From the NCBI GenBank assembly GCA_946497695.1, contig CAMMLJ010000011.1, positions 1 to 48,799 of the forward strand: DNA of 48,799 nt. Direction: 5' to 3'. Below, piece after piece: positions 26,183-35,445 of the stretch. Within the stretch, counting starts at the first letter, position 1. Each line of letters begins with the position of its first letter. The notes beneath the pieces are model-generated. The model worked only from the letters and a program-made list of their open reading frames with translations, did no database searches and was not told where the DNA came from. The DNA comes from an uncultured Clostridium sp. (GTDB lineage Bacteria > Bacillota > Clostridia > TANB77 > CAG-508). Position numbers and translations under genes: made by a program.

Positions 26183-26752
26183 TTATATATTTTTTTTAAG
26201 TAATATTTTTTCTATTTCTTTCCAACTATTTACTCTAGTTAGTTTCTTCTCTTTTAATTCTTCCTCACCAATATTTTTATTGTGATATGCTGTAAATAAT
26301 AATTTTAATTCTGCTTTTCCTTTTAGTTTATCAACACTATCATCAATTCTTATATCTGCATCTACTAATTCTTTATCAGGTAAAAATATAAATTTTTTTG
26401 GATCTATAAAAGGTAAATTCTTAGTTAAGTAATCAAATTTATTTTTTAATTGATTTCCTGATATTTCTGGTTTATCCCTAAAAATATATGCAGTAATCAT
26501 ATATATATCATATACTTTATTAAGTTTTTCTATAACTTCTGGTGCATCTTTAACTATATTTACATAGTCATATAAATTTTTTTCTTCAAAATATTTTACA
26601 CAATCTTCAAATTTATCTATAGGTATTAAATCATTTACGTAATATGAATTTGCATCTTCTGCTCTATAATTAGTCCCTAAGAATTCATTTATCATACGAA
26701 TAAACCCATTTTCACAAATAACATCGTCCATATCAATTAATAACTTTTTCAT
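26183..26752 (-). CDS. NT5C-type 5'(3')-deoxyribonucleotidase, HAD superfamily (189 aa)
   Basis: Likely removes phosphate from deoxyribonucleoside monophosphates. The HAD motif I is LLIDMDDVIC (Asp7, Asp9); motif II MITAY; a late DDSVDK supplies the acidic motif. The ATG at 26752 with GAGGAG upstream gives the normal N-terminus; the open frame runs 29 codons further upstream, but that part starts inside a REP-like repeat. The gene is bracketed by inverted repeat copies at 26098-26133 and 26815-26854, a cassette-like layout. Confidence 0.85.
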   Translation of the reverse strand: MKKLLIDMDDVICENGFIRMINEFLGTNYRAEDANSYYVNDLIPIDKFEDCVKYFEEKNLYDYVNIVKDAPEVIEKLNKVYDIYMITAYIFRDKPEISGNQLKNKFDYLTKNLPFIDPKKFIFLPDKELVDADIRIDDSVDKLKGKAELKLLFTAYHNKNIGEEELKEKKLTRVNSWKEIEKILLKKNI

Positions 26753-26814
26753 TCCATTCTCCTCTAATATATTTATGATATTTAGCCAATTGCTAAAATC
26801 ATTGATTTTTATAA

Positions 26815-26854
26815 ATAGGGATTTAAGGAACGTCCCCAAATCCCCCTATGCGAT
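26815..26854. repeat. REP-like hairpin repeat, copy e
   Basis: AAATAGGGATTTAAGGAACG, then TCCCC and AAATCCCCCTATGCGA. It is an inverted match to copy d, including the outer CGCATAGGG, and lies between the pcrA stop and the nucleotidase gene. Confidence 0.8.
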
Positions 26855-26865
26855 ACTTAGTTAAA

Positions 26866-29800
26866 TTAGTCTATAATTTCTAGATTTGCAAATTTTGCCA
26901 TTAGTCGTTTATGTCCTACCTTGTCAAATTGAATGTCTAATTTTAAATCGTCTCCTTCTGGTTCTATTTTACTTATATTTCCTTCGCCAAAACGTTTATG
27001 ATATATTCTTTGACCTTCTTTATATTTCGATAAATCTGTTGTGTTTCCTTGTGATTTGCTATTTAGTTTTGCTAAAAAGCTTTCTGCAGATTTAAATGCA
27101 AAACTTGGTTCTGGCTTAGCATTTGGTATATCTACTTTATAGCTTACGACTTTTCCATTATTGCCTGATTTTCCATAGCTCCATTCATAACTACTGTCTT
27201 TAAATTTATTTTCTGGTTCACTTTCTATTTCATTTGCACCTTCTAGCATGTTTTCTGGTATTTCTTTTACAAATCTTGATACAGGATTACAACTTGTTGA
27301 ACCAAACATTGTTCTTTGTCTACTACATGTTAAATATAAATTATTTTTTGCTCTAGTTATACCTACATAACATAAACGTCTTTCTTCTTCTAATTCCTTT
27401 GGCTCTCCTATAGATTTATATCCTGGGAAGATTCCTTCTTCCATACCTACTAAAAATACTACTGGAAATTCCAATCCTTTTGCTGAGTGTAATGTCATTA
27501 ATGTAACAGATTCTTCTTCATCATCCATTCCATCTATATCACTAGAAAGAGTTATTCCCTCTAAGAATGTGCTTAAATCATTATCTGCCTCTTCTTCTTC
27601 GAATTGTACAGCAACAGTTAAGAATTCTTCTAAGTTTTCTATTCTATTTTCTGCTTCTATACTATTTTCATCTTCTAAAGCTTTTGTATATCCAGATTCT
27701 TTTAATGTATGTTTTATTAATTCTGTTATTGTGTATTCATCTTTTTTACTTATTAAATCTTCTATGACTTCTATGAATCCTTGTGCATTTGCATAAACTC
27801 TATTAAGTCCATATTGATCAGCTTCTTTTATTATTTGATACATTGGTATTCCAGTTTGTTCTGATATTGTTTGTATCTTATCTAAACTTGTTTTTCCAAT
27901 TCCTCTTTTAGGTTCATTTATAATTCTTTTTAATGCTAAATTATCTGATGGATTATTAATTAATCTTAAATAAGAAATTATATCTTTTATTTCTTTTCTT
28001 TCATAGAATTTAAGCCCACCAACAATTTTATATGGGATATCTTCTCTTCTTAGTATTTCCTCTATTGCTCTTGATTGTGAGTTCATTCTATAAAGAATTG
28101 CAAAATCTGAATATTTATAATATTCTTCTCTTCTTAAATGATTTATTTGTTCTACGATATATCTTCCTTCATCATATTCATCATCTGAAACATGAAATGT
28201 TGGTAATGATCCTTCTTCATTTTCTGTCCATAATTTTTTCTTATATTTTACTTCATTATTTTTGATTACAGAATTTGCTGCATTTAATATATTTTGTGTG
28301 CATCTATAATTTTGCTCTAATTTTATTATTTTTGTTCCTTTAAAATCTTTTTCAAAATTTAAAATATTTGAAATGTCTGAGCCACGGAATCCGTAAATAC
28401 AATTATGGACACATATATTGTTAGCAAAATATTGTCTGTAATCTTGAACATTAATATCATATACTTTTCCTTCGTAATCTTCTATTTCTACTGATTTTAC
28501 AATATCCTCTTCTAACTTTCCATCTTTATTTATTACAACCACCATATTTTCTCTTATGTGGCCTAAAGGAGTAAAATTATATAATTCATGTCTTATTAAA
28601 TTTATTTTTGAAGTTAATATAATATCATCTGAAATATTCTTTATTTTTTCTGCAAACTTATAAGCGTCTTCATAATTAGATCTTTCAACTTCGATTCTCC
28701 ATGTTGATGCTTTTCCCTTTCTAGTTTTTAAACCATTATTCTCTAATTTTTCTTTTAGCCCTTTGTCTGCAGAATTTATATAAACTCTATGTCCACATTT
28801 TCCATTTTTTCTTTCAGTTCCTGAAAAATAAACAACTTTAACAATCTTCCTTTGGGATCCACCTTTCATTGATGCTTGTGGTATATTAATTGGATAGTCT
28901 TTTGAAAGTCCTAAATCTTGCATTAATTTTTCAACTCTTGTTTCCGTATCTATTGAATTAAATAATTTATTTATATTTTTTTGTGTCCATTGCATTTCTC
29001 TTCCTTGTGAATGAAATACCAATGTTGGTATTCCATATGTAAAAGCATAATAAGATTCATAATATCTAGCTTGCTGTAAGTTTTTACAAGTTTTTAACAA
29101 CCATATCTTATCTGCTTTTTCTTGTCTCATTCTAACGCATAAGCCATTTTGTATATCTCCCACATCATTCTTTCTTACACCACTTGTTTGTCCTATTCTA
29201 TAGCCTAAATCTTTCTTATACATTAAATATACATAATAATTATCCTGGTCAGGTATTAATTTTGAAAATATTATATGATTTGGTGTTCCCTGTAAAATGA
29301 AACCTTTTTTTGTTATTATTTTTATAATTTTTCCTTCATATTCTTTTTGTTTCGTACTTTCCACAATTCCCTCATTAATATTTCCTTTTCCTGATGCACT
29401 TAGAACTTTATCTCCTTTTTTTATATCTTTTATAAGTTTTATCCCTTCGCTAGTTTGTATTTTTGTATCTCCAACAAGACATTGGTCATTGTCTCCAACT
29501 ACAGTAATATTTCCATGTGCTTTTGCTAGCATTCTGATTAATGTAAATTGTGATTTATTTGTATCTTGATATTCATCTACTAATATATAATTAAATTTAT
29601 TTGTATAATAATCTAATACATCATCATTTTCTCTAAATATTTTTATAGCATAATTTATAATGTCATCAAAATCTATAGCATTATTTTCTTTTAATCTTTT
29701 TTGATACAAATTATATACAGAAGCTATTTTTTCTCTTCTATAATCACCTTTTACCATAGCTTCATATTCTTCTGGTTCTTTCATATCATTTTTTGCATTA

Positions 29801-30234
29801 CTTATTTCAAATTGAACAATCCTATCTGTAAACATTTTATCATCTATTTGCAAGTCCTTTAAACATTCTTTAATTAATGTTCTTTGGTCTGATGTATCAA
29901 AAATTACAAAAGAATGGTCAAAACCAATTCTATCTATAAATCTTCTTAAAATTTTAACACATATAGAATGGAATGTTCCAATCCACATATCTTTTGCATC
30001 ATCACCTACTAATGCCTCTACTCTTTCTTTCATTTCGTTTGTAGCTTTATTAGTAAATGTTATTGCTAATATATTCCATGGTTTTATATCTTTTTCTTCC
30101 ATTAAATATGCTATTTTATGTGTTAATACTTTTGTTTTACCGCTTCCTGCACCAGCTATTACTAAACATGGTCCATCTGTATTTATAACGGCTTCATATT
30201 GTTTGTCATTTAAACCTTCTAATAAATTTTGCAT
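26866..30234 (-). CDS. pcrA: ATP-dependent DNA helicase PcrA/UvrD with an in-frame intein (1122 aa; 762 aa after splicing)
   Basis: SF1A 3'-5' helicase for nucleotide-excision repair and replication-fork upkeep. Extein motifs: Q-motif LNDKQYEAV, Walker A AGAGSGKT (27-34), Ia ITFTNKATNEM, Walker B VDEYQD (219-224), motif III GDNDQ | CIYGFRG split by the intein, IV QNYRCTQ, V LMTLHSAKGLEF, VI VGITRAK. The spliced length of 762 aa fits PcrA. The C-terminal KYKEGQRIYHKRFGEG is the Tudor-like RNA-polymerase binding end. Residues 252-611 are an intein. The usual Ser of DQSIY is Cys in this protein, as needed for the +1 nucleophile. ATG at 30234; GGAG site; promoter at 30272-30299. The gene is otherwise intact. 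Confidence 0.97.
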   Translation of the reverse strand: MQNLLEGLNDKQYEAVINTDGPCLVIAGAGSGKTKVLTHKIAYLMEEKDIKPWNILAITFTNKATNEMKERVEALVGDDAKDMWIGTFHSICVKILRRFIDRIGFDHSFVIFDTSDQRTLIKECLKDLQIDDKMFTDRIVQFEISNAKNDMKEPEEYEAMVKGDYRREKIASVYNLYQKRLKENNAIDFDDIINYAIKIFRENDDVLDYYTNKFNYILVDEYQDTNKSQFTLIRMLAKAHGNITVVGDNDQCLVGDTKIQTSEGIKLIKDIKKGDKVLSASGKGNINEGIVESTKQKEYEGKIIKIITKKGFILQGTPNHIIFSKLIPDQDNYYVYLMYKKDLGYRIGQTSGVRKNDVGDIQNGLCVRMRQEKADKIWLLKTCKNLQQARYYESYYAFTYGIPTLVFHSQGREMQWTQKNINKLFNSIDTETRVEKLMQDLGLSKDYPINIPQASMKGGSQRKIVKVVYFSGTERKNGKCGHRVYINSADKGLKEKLENNGLKTRKGKASTWRIEVERSNYEDAYKFAEKIKNISDDIILTSKINLIRHELYNFTPLGHIRENMVVVINKDGKLEEDIVKSVEIEDYEGKVYDINVQDYRQYFANNICVHNCIYGFRGSDISNILNFEKDFKGTKIIKLEQNYRCTQNILNAANSVIKNNEVKYKKKLWTENEEGSLPTFHVSDDEYDEGRYIVEQINHLRREEYYKYSDFAILYRMNSQSRAIEEILRREDIPYKIVGGLKFYERKEIKDIISYLRLINNPSDNLALKRIINEPKRGIGKTSLDKIQTISEQTGIPMYQIIKEADQYGLNRVYANAQGFIEVIEDLISKKDEYTITELIKHTLKESGYTKALEDENSIEAENRIENLEEFLTVAVQFEEEEADNDLSTFLEGITLSSDIDGMDDEEESVTLMTLHSAKGLEFPVVFLVGMEEGIFPGYKSIGEPKELEEERRLCYVGITRAKNNLYLTCSRQRTMFGSTSCNPVSRFVKEIPENMLEGANEIESEPENKFKDSSYEWSYGKSGNNGKVVSYKVDIPNAKPEPSFAFKSAESFLAKLNSKSQGNTTDLSKYKEGQRIYHKRFGEGNISKIEPEGDDLKLDIQFDKVGHKRLMAKFANLEIID
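28402..29481 (-). other. intein in PcrA with GIY-YIG-like homing endonuclease region (360 aa)
   Basis: Boundaries: first residue Cys (CLVGDTKIQT, block A) and last VHN (penultimate His, terminal Asn) before the +1 Cys of CIYGF. Block B is GTPNH (residues 65-69) and block F is VYDINVQDYRQYFANN. All splicing residues are canonical, so splicing should work. Residues about 82-160 look like a GIY-YIG nuclease: YVYLMYKKDLGYRIGQT (Y-V-Y for GIY, Y-R-I-G for YIG), an Arg (VRMRQ, 117-119) and a Glu (YYESYY, Glu142). Residues 210-310 form a further, probably DNA-binding, part. I see no LAGLIDADG or HNH motif. Codon and AT use match the host gene. Confidence 0.93.
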
Positions 30235-30271
30235 CTTTATTCTCCTTTAGCGATATTTTGTTCTCCTGCAA

Positions 30272-30299
30272 ATTATATCATAATTCTGTATTTTAACAA
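30272..30299 (-). promoter_or_regulatory. probable sigma-A promoter of pcrA
   Basis: On the - strand TTGTTA (30294-30299), 16-nt spacer, TATAAT (30272-30277), 37 nt before the ATG. Confidence 0.65.
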
Positions 30300-30387
30300 C
30301 ATAAACTTACACTTTTTTTACTTTTGTTAAAAACTTCTCGTAATAACAGAAACACACGAAATCCTCTATTTCAAGATAAAACTTTTT

Positions 30388-30418
30388 AAAAAGCAGTCCT
30401 ATAAATTAGGACTGCTTT
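30388..30418 (-). terminator. terminator of the two-component operon
   Basis: Stem AAAGCAGTCCT / AGGACTGCTTT with a 7-nt loop, then a T-run on the - strand. It follows the kinase stop at 30452. Confidence 0.88.
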
Positions 30419-30451
30419 ATTCATGTGTATTAGTATTATAAGTAGTTCTTC

Positions 30452-32512
30452 TTATACTCTTTTAAATTTAATAGCAACTTTAAATAAATCTCCATCTAAA
30501 TAAATATTAAAAGTTCCATCTTGTAATTCTGTTAAACTTTTAGCAATAGAAAGACCTAATCCACTTCCTTCTGTATTTCTAGATTTATCTCCTCTAACAA
30601 ATCTTTGCATCAATTCATCTGCAGAAATATTTAATTCATCTTTAGAAATATTTTTTACATATATTGCAACAGTATTTTCCTCTTCTAATATACAATCTAT
30701 ATAAACTCTAGTATTTTCTTCTGCATATTTTGCAACATTACTATACGTATTTTCTAATACTCTATATAAATATCTACTATCTGCTTTAATATATATAGTT
30801 TCTTCTGGTAATTTACTTATAATATTTAGTCCACGCCCATTAAATTTGTCTTCAAATTCTCCTGTTACTTGATTTAGCAATTCTTTAACATTTAATACTT
30901 CTTTATTTATTTTTATATTTCCCGAAGATGCCTTTGATGCTTCTACTAAATCTTCTATTAATTTCTTTAATCTCTGTGATTTATTATCTAAAACTTCTAT
31001 ATATTCTTTTGCTTTCTCATTTTGTATATTTTCTTGTTTTAATAAATCAACATAATTAATAATTGAAGTTAATGGAGTTTTAATATCATGAGAAACATTT
31101 GTTATAAGTTCTGTTTTTAGTCTTTCACTTTTTAAGCTTTCTTTTATAGCGTTAGAAAATCCTCCGGCTATGTCATTGATGTACACTGCAAGTTCCTTTA
31201 AAACTCCTGTATATAAAGATTCATCTAATTTAATATTTGTATCACCCTTATAAATTTTTTCTGTAGCATCATGTATTTGTTTAAACTTATCGACTTCTTT
31301 CATAATTTTATAATAGCACCAAATCCAGAAAACTATATCTAATAAAATTCCAAATCCACCAAAAACTAAAATCAAGATTCCAGATACTGCTATCATTCCG
31401 ATAAAATATAATGCTATTTTACCACCTAAATTTTTATTTGCCGAAATTGTATTTTTTACATTTTTATATTTTTTAACTATCCATTTTAGAATTCTATACG
31501 TAATTGAATTCTTAAAAAATGTATGTACTTTAATTCTTTTTAATAATGTTCCTGCTCCACATAATGCACTTAATATTGAAAAATATCCAACTAACATAAT
31601 AAGCATAACACATAAATTAACATCAACAGCTACTACACTAAAGCAAATTACTAATAATGCAGCTTCCACAAGGAATAATAAAGAATAAGCTCCAATCAAT
31701 ATTTCTAGTGGAATTTTATCTAACCAAGATAGATAAATGTCCTCTTTATTTTTTACATGACCTAAACTGTAAATTAAATATATAAGTTCTATTGCACCTA
31801 ATATAATACTAACTGCTAAAGTTGAATATGCATATTTATATAGTGCCTGTGTCTGATTATATAGAGCTCTACTAAGTGTTATATCATTTGTAGAATCTAA
31901 ATTTTGTACTGTTTCATCAAAAGCTGTATAATATTGTTTATTAGTTGAAAATTCACTTATCTCCTGTAAATCTTCATTTCGTACTATATTTTCTTCTGAT
32001 AATCTATCTATATTTGTTTGAATTTGATTATTAGATATTGACCAATATTTATTATTAGTTATTATTTCTTGTTTTAGCTTTTCTAAGGTATTTGTTTTAG
32101 CGGTTTGTTGTATATTGGTATATGCAATCTTTGTTTCTTCATTTATTAATAAATATATAAATTTTTTCTTTGTATGATTTGTTTGATAATATATTCTGTA
32201 TTCTCCATCTTGTACATAAATTGGCATTCTATCATTTTCTTCTGCTGGATCTATCCAATATCCATATTCATCTATAAAATATCCTTCTTCAACTTCATCT
32301 TTTAAGCTTGAACTTTTTCGTTCGACTTCTCCTAAATAAGATTCTATAAACATATCTGTGTCATAAAAATCTTTATTTTCTTTTATTTCTGGGTGTGCAA
32401 CAGAGTAATAAATTAATACGCAATCAATTATTATTATCATTGCAAATATTGGTAATGTTAAAAAAGCAAGAATTTTTAAAACCTGATTTTTTAAAATACT
32501 TTTTTCTTCCAT
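30452..32512 (-). CDS. membrane sensor histidine kinase (686 aa)
   Basis: Senses an unknown signal and phosphorylates the response regulator encoded just upstream. One membrane helix (about 12-36) precedes a roughly 190-residue extracellular region (about 37-230); four or five further helices sit between about 230 and 410. The DHp box ITNVSHDIKTPLTS contains phospho-acceptor His475. The HATPase domain has the N-box LENTYSNVAKYAE and the G-box EGSGLGLSIAK. The large N-terminal sensing part suggests an envelope or extracellular cue. It starts 14 nt after the regulator and is co-transcribed with it. Confidence 0.94.
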   Translation of the reverse strand: MEEKSILKNQVLKILAFLTLPIFAMIIIIDCVLIYYSVAHPEIKENKDFYDTDMFIESYLGEVERKSSSLKDEVEEGYFIDEYGYWIDPAEENDRMPIYVQDGEYRIYYQTNHTKKKFIYLLINEETKIAYTNIQQTAKTNTLEKLKQEIITNNKYWSISNNQIQTNIDRLSEENIVRNEDLQEISEFSTNKQYYTAFDETVQNLDSTNDITLSRALYNQTQALYKYAYSTLAVSIILGAIELIYLIYSLGHVKNKEDIYLSWLDKIPLEILIGAYSLLFLVEAALLVICFSVVAVDVNLCVMLIMLVGYFSILSALCGAGTLLKRIKVHTFFKNSITYRILKWIVKKYKNVKNTISANKNLGGKIALYFIGMIAVSGILILVFGGFGILLDIVFWIWCYYKIMKEVDKFKQIHDATEKIYKGDTNIKLDESLYTGVLKELAVYINDIAGGFSNAIKESLKSERLKTELITNVSHDIKTPLTSIINYVDLLKQENIQNEKAKEYIEVLDNKSQRLKKLIEDLVEASKASSGNIKINKEVLNVKELLNQVTGEFEDKFNGRGLNIISKLPEETIYIKADSRYLYRVLENTYSNVAKYAEENTRVYIDCILEEENTVAIYVKNISKDELNISADELMQRFVRGDKSRNTEGSGLGLSIAKSLTELQDGTFNIYLDGDLFKVAIKFKRV

Positions 32513-32526
32513 CTCTTCACATCCTT

Positions 32527-33225
32527 TTAAATATTCTCTATTTTATATCCAATTCCCCATATTACTTTTAAGTATCTTGGTTCACGTGGATTTATTTCTA
32601 TTTTTTCTCTTATATGTCTTATGTGTACCGCAATTATATTCTCTGTTCCATAAGATTCTTCTTCCCAAACATTTTCATATATTTGAGATATAGAAAAAAC
32701 CTTTCCTTTATTTTTTGTTAAGAATTTTAAAATATTGTATTCCGTAGGAGTTAGCTTAATATTTTTTCCATCAACAGTAACTTCTTTTTTACTATCGTCT
32801 ATTACTAGTTCCCCAGATTTATATATATCATCATTTTCTTCCTTTTGATTAATACTTCCTAATTTTGTGTATCTTCTTATTTGTGAATTTACTCTCGCTA
32901 CTAATTCCATTGGATTAAATGGCTTAGTTATGTAATCGTCTGCACCTACATTTAAGCCTTTTATTTTGTCATAATCTTCTGATTTTGCAGACAGCATAAT
33001 TATTGGAATTGCTTTATCTTTTCTTACCTTTTCTGCTACACTTATTCCATCTAATTCTGGCATCATTATGTCTAATATAACTAAATGTAACTCTTTATTA
33101 TCTATTATTTTTAAAGCCTCTTTTCCATTGTATGCTTTATATATTTGATAACCTTCTTTTTCTAAATATATTTCTATTGCATTTACTATTTCTTTATCAT
33201 CATCACACACTAAAATATTATACAT
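32527..33225 (-). CDS. OmpR/PhoB-family response regulator (232 aa)
   Basis: Receiver domain (1-120): acidic pocket CDDD (8-10), phospho-acceptor Asp52 in LVILDIMMPELDG, conserved Thr/Ser MLSAKS and Lys KPFNPMEL. DNA-binding winged helix at about 135-232, with LTPTEYNILKFL and the recognition-helix region VAVHIRHIREKIE-like. First gene of the operon with the kinase. The promoter overlaps a palindrome, consistent with possible autoregulation. Confidence 0.95.
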   Translation of the reverse strand: MYNILVCDDDKEIVNAIEIYLEKEGYQIYKAYNGKEALKIIDNKELHLVILDIMMPELDGISVAEKVRKDKAIPIIMLSAKSEDYDKIKGLNVGADDYITKPFNPMELVARVNSQIRRYTKLGSINQKEENDDIYKSGELVIDDSKKEVTVDGKNIKLTPTEYNILKFLTKNKGKVFSISQIYENVWEEESYGTENIIAVHIRHIREKIEINPREPRYLKVIWGIGYKIENI

Positions 33226-33253
33226 AAAATCCTTCCCCTTTATCCGAATCTAT

Positions 33254-33266
33254 TGGTATTATACCA
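33254..33266 (-). promoter_or_regulatory. extended -10 within a palindrome, promoter of the two-component operon
   Basis: TGGTATAATACCA is a perfect dyad. On the - strand it contains an extended -10 (TGGTATAAT). A -35 is weak. The palindrome may be an operator, for example for its own regulator (inference). Confidence 0.5.
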
Positions 33267-33284
33267 TTTTATTTATTAAGAAAA

Positions 33285-33327
33285 AAGAATATAAATTATT
33301 AATGTTTTATTAATAATTTATATTCTT
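33285..33327 (-). terminator. terminator of the AI-2E transporter gene
   Basis: Perfect 19-bp AT-rich stem (AAGAATATAAATTATTAAT and its complement) with a GTTTT loop and a following TTTTTT on the - strand, after the stop at 33353. Confidence 0.85.
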
Positions 33328-33352
33328 CTTCTAATTTATATTTAATTATTTT

Positions 33353-34468
33353 TTACTCTATATTTTCTTGTGCTTTTTGTTCTAATCTATAATTTACAAA
33401 ATCTGATACTAATAATTTAATTACAGCAGCAACTGGTGCTCCTAAGAACATTCCTAATATACCAAAATAAGCTCCACCTACTGCAACTGCAAATATAACA
33501 AGTAATGGACTTAGTTTTAAAGAACCACCTACTATTTTTGGATTAATAATATTAGCATCTATTTGTTGTAAAATAATTACTATTACAAGCATCCATATTG
33601 CTTGTGCTAAGCCTCCTGTAACTAATGTTATTATTGCTGAAATTGCAACTGCAAATATAGCACCAAAATATGGTATAAGGTTAAGCAATCCTATAAAGAA
33701 ACCTAGCAATACAGCATATTTTACTCCTAATAATGACATAGCTATCGATGTTAATATTCCTACGACTATTCCATCTAATACTTGGCTTGATAAAAATTTA
33801 AAGAAGTATTCATTTGCATTATTAAAATACTTGATTAATCTTTCTGCAGTATTTGGTTTAAATACTGCTATAATAAATTTCTTTAAAGCCTTTACTAATT
33901 TGCCTCTTGCTGCTAATACATATACAGAAACTACAATTGCAACAAATATATTTAATAGGCTTGTAGCAAAACTAAATATACCAGATAAATAATTTAATAT
34001 TTGCATAATATCTATTTCTTTTAATTTTGCTATTGCCTGCTCTAAGAAATCTTTCTTTAGGAAAGAGTCATCTGGAAGAGCAGAAAATTTATTCATAATA
34101 TCAGTTATATACCCTTGTGAATTATTTATTAATTCTATTATACTATCATATACTCTTGGTATAAGAAATTTCATTGCAATTATTAAAATAATTAAAATCA
34201 ATACATATATTATTATTACACTGATTGGTCTTGCCTTTTTCTTTATGAGTTTTAATTTACTTTTTTCTAGCTTTTTTTCTATTCCTCTACATGGTAAATA
34301 TAATATATATGCTATTAAAATACCTGCTAGAAACGGACTAAGTATCTGCAAGAAATTACCTACTATTTGCTTTAAATTATCAAAATTATTAAATATATTA
34401 AATACAATTATAATTGCCACTCCAAAGCTAAACCAATATAGCCATTTTTTCCAACTATTTTCTTTCAT
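33353..34468 (-). CDS. AI-2E family transporter (371 aa)
   Basis: A polytopic membrane protein of the TqsA/PerM/YtvI group; substrates range from autoinducer-2 to ions and are not predictable here. Eight or so hydrophobic segments; the N-terminal WFSFGVAII helix, the LAGILIAYILYLP segment and the C-terminal GALVGHL-like GAYFGILGMFLGAPVAAV stretch in outline are typical. It starts 21 nt after exonuclease III and is probably in the same operon. Confidence 0.9.
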   Translation of the reverse strand: MKENSWKKWLYWFSFGVAIIIVFNIFNNFDNLKQIVGNFLQILSPFLAGILIAYILYLPCRGIEKKLEKSKLKLIKKKARPISVIIIYVLILIILIIAMKFLIPRVYDSIIELINNSQGYITDIMNKFSALPDDSFLKKDFLEQAIAKLKEIDIMQILNYLSGIFSFATSLLNIFVAIVVSVYVLAARGKLVKALKKFIIAVFKPNTAERLIKYFNNANEYFFKFLSSQVLDGIVVGILTSIAMSLLGVKYAVLLGFFIGLLNLIPYFGAIFAVAISAIITLVTGGLAQAIWMLVIVIILQQIDANIINPKIVGGSLKLSPLLVIFAVAVGGAYFGILGMFLGAPVAAVIKLLVSDFVNYRLEQKAQENIE

Positions 34469-34489
34469 TTTTTTCTTCCCTTCGCTTAA

Positions 34490-35257
34490 TTAAATATTTA
34501 AATCCAATTCTACTGGACAATGATCACTACCATAAATATCATCTAATATTTTCGCATCTTCTATTTTATCTTTTAAGCTTTCTGAAACTATAAAATAGTC
34601 AATTCTCCAACCTGCATTTTTTTCTCTGGCATGAAACATATATGACCACCAGCTATATTTTCCTTCTACTTCTGGATATTTATATCTAAATGTATCTATA
34701 AAACCTGCATTTAAAAGCTCTGTCATTTTTGCTCTTTCTTCATCTGTAAATCCAGCATTCTTTCTGTTTGTTTTTGGATTTTTTAAATCTATTTCATTAT
34801 GAGCAACATTTAAATCCCCGCACATTACAACAGGTTTTTTAGTACTTAAATCTAGCAAATATGCTCTTATTTCATCTTCCCATATTTGTCTATAATCTAA
34901 TCTTTCTAATTCTCTTTTAGAATTTGGAGTATAAATATTTACCATATAGAACTTTTCGAATTCTAATGTTATTACCCTTCCTTCTTTATCGTGCTCTTCT
35001 TTACCAATTCCATAAGTTACATTCAAAGGTTTTTGTTTAGTAAAAATTGCTGTACCGGAATATCCCTTTTTCTCTGCACTATTCCAATAAGAATTGTAAC
35101 CTTCAAATATTTGTAGAATAGTTTCATCTAATTGTGCTTCTTGCATTTTAGTTTCCTGAATAGAAAATATATCAGCATCTACTTCTTTAAAGAAATCTTT
35201 AAAACCTTTATTTATAACTGCTCTTAATCCATTTACATTCCATGATATTAATTTCAT
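34490..35257 (-). CDS. xth: exodeoxyribonuclease III / AP endonuclease (255 aa)
   Basis: Cleaves DNA at abasic sites and degrades 3' ends in base-excision repair. Catalytic landmarks: WNVNGLR (Asn), IQETK (Glu), Tyr in [17 protein letters not shown] (Asp, Asn), and [11 protein letters not shown] (Asp-His). The family N-terminus is [12 protein letters not shown], so I chose the ATG at 35257. An ATG ten codons upstream (35287) has GGAG only 3-4 nt away and could be the true start, giving 265 aa. The AI-2E transporter gene follows. Confidence 0.93.
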   Translation of the reverse strand: MKLISWNVNGLRAVINKGFKDFFKEVDADIFSIQETKMQEAQLDETILQIFEGYNSYWNSAEKKGYSGTAIFTKQKPLNVTYGIGKEEHDKEGRVITLEFEKFYMVNIYTPNSKRELERLDYRQIWEDEIRAYLLDLSTKKPVVMCGDLNVAHNEIDLKNPKTNRKNAGFTDEERAKMTELLNAGFIDTFRYKYPEVEGKYSWWSYMFHAREKNAGWRIDYFIVSESLKDKIEDAKILDDIYGSDHCPVELDLNI

Positions 35258-35403
35258 TTTTATTTTTCTACGATATAAAAATATCATACTCTCCTTTCGT
35301 AATTTTTAAATTAATTTATAAAAATTATACTATATTTTCCGAACCTATACAACCGGATTATCTTTGAGATTTGATATTAGTCATAATATCTATAAAAACA
35401 CTA

Positions 35404-35431
35404 AAAGGGAGTATATTAAATATACCCCCAA
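35404..35431 (-). terminator. terminator of the G5/3D gene
   Basis: On the - strand GGGGGTATAT / ATATACTCCC with a TTA loop, then TTTT, directly after the stop at 35446. Confidence 0.82.
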
Positions 35432-35445
35432 AAAAATTATTTTTA

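Noticed and set aside
26753..26839. 29-codon extension of the 5'-nucleotidase (start at 26839).
   Set aside because: It begins inside a REP-like repeat; the ATG at 26752 has GAGGAG and gives the usual HAD N-terminus.
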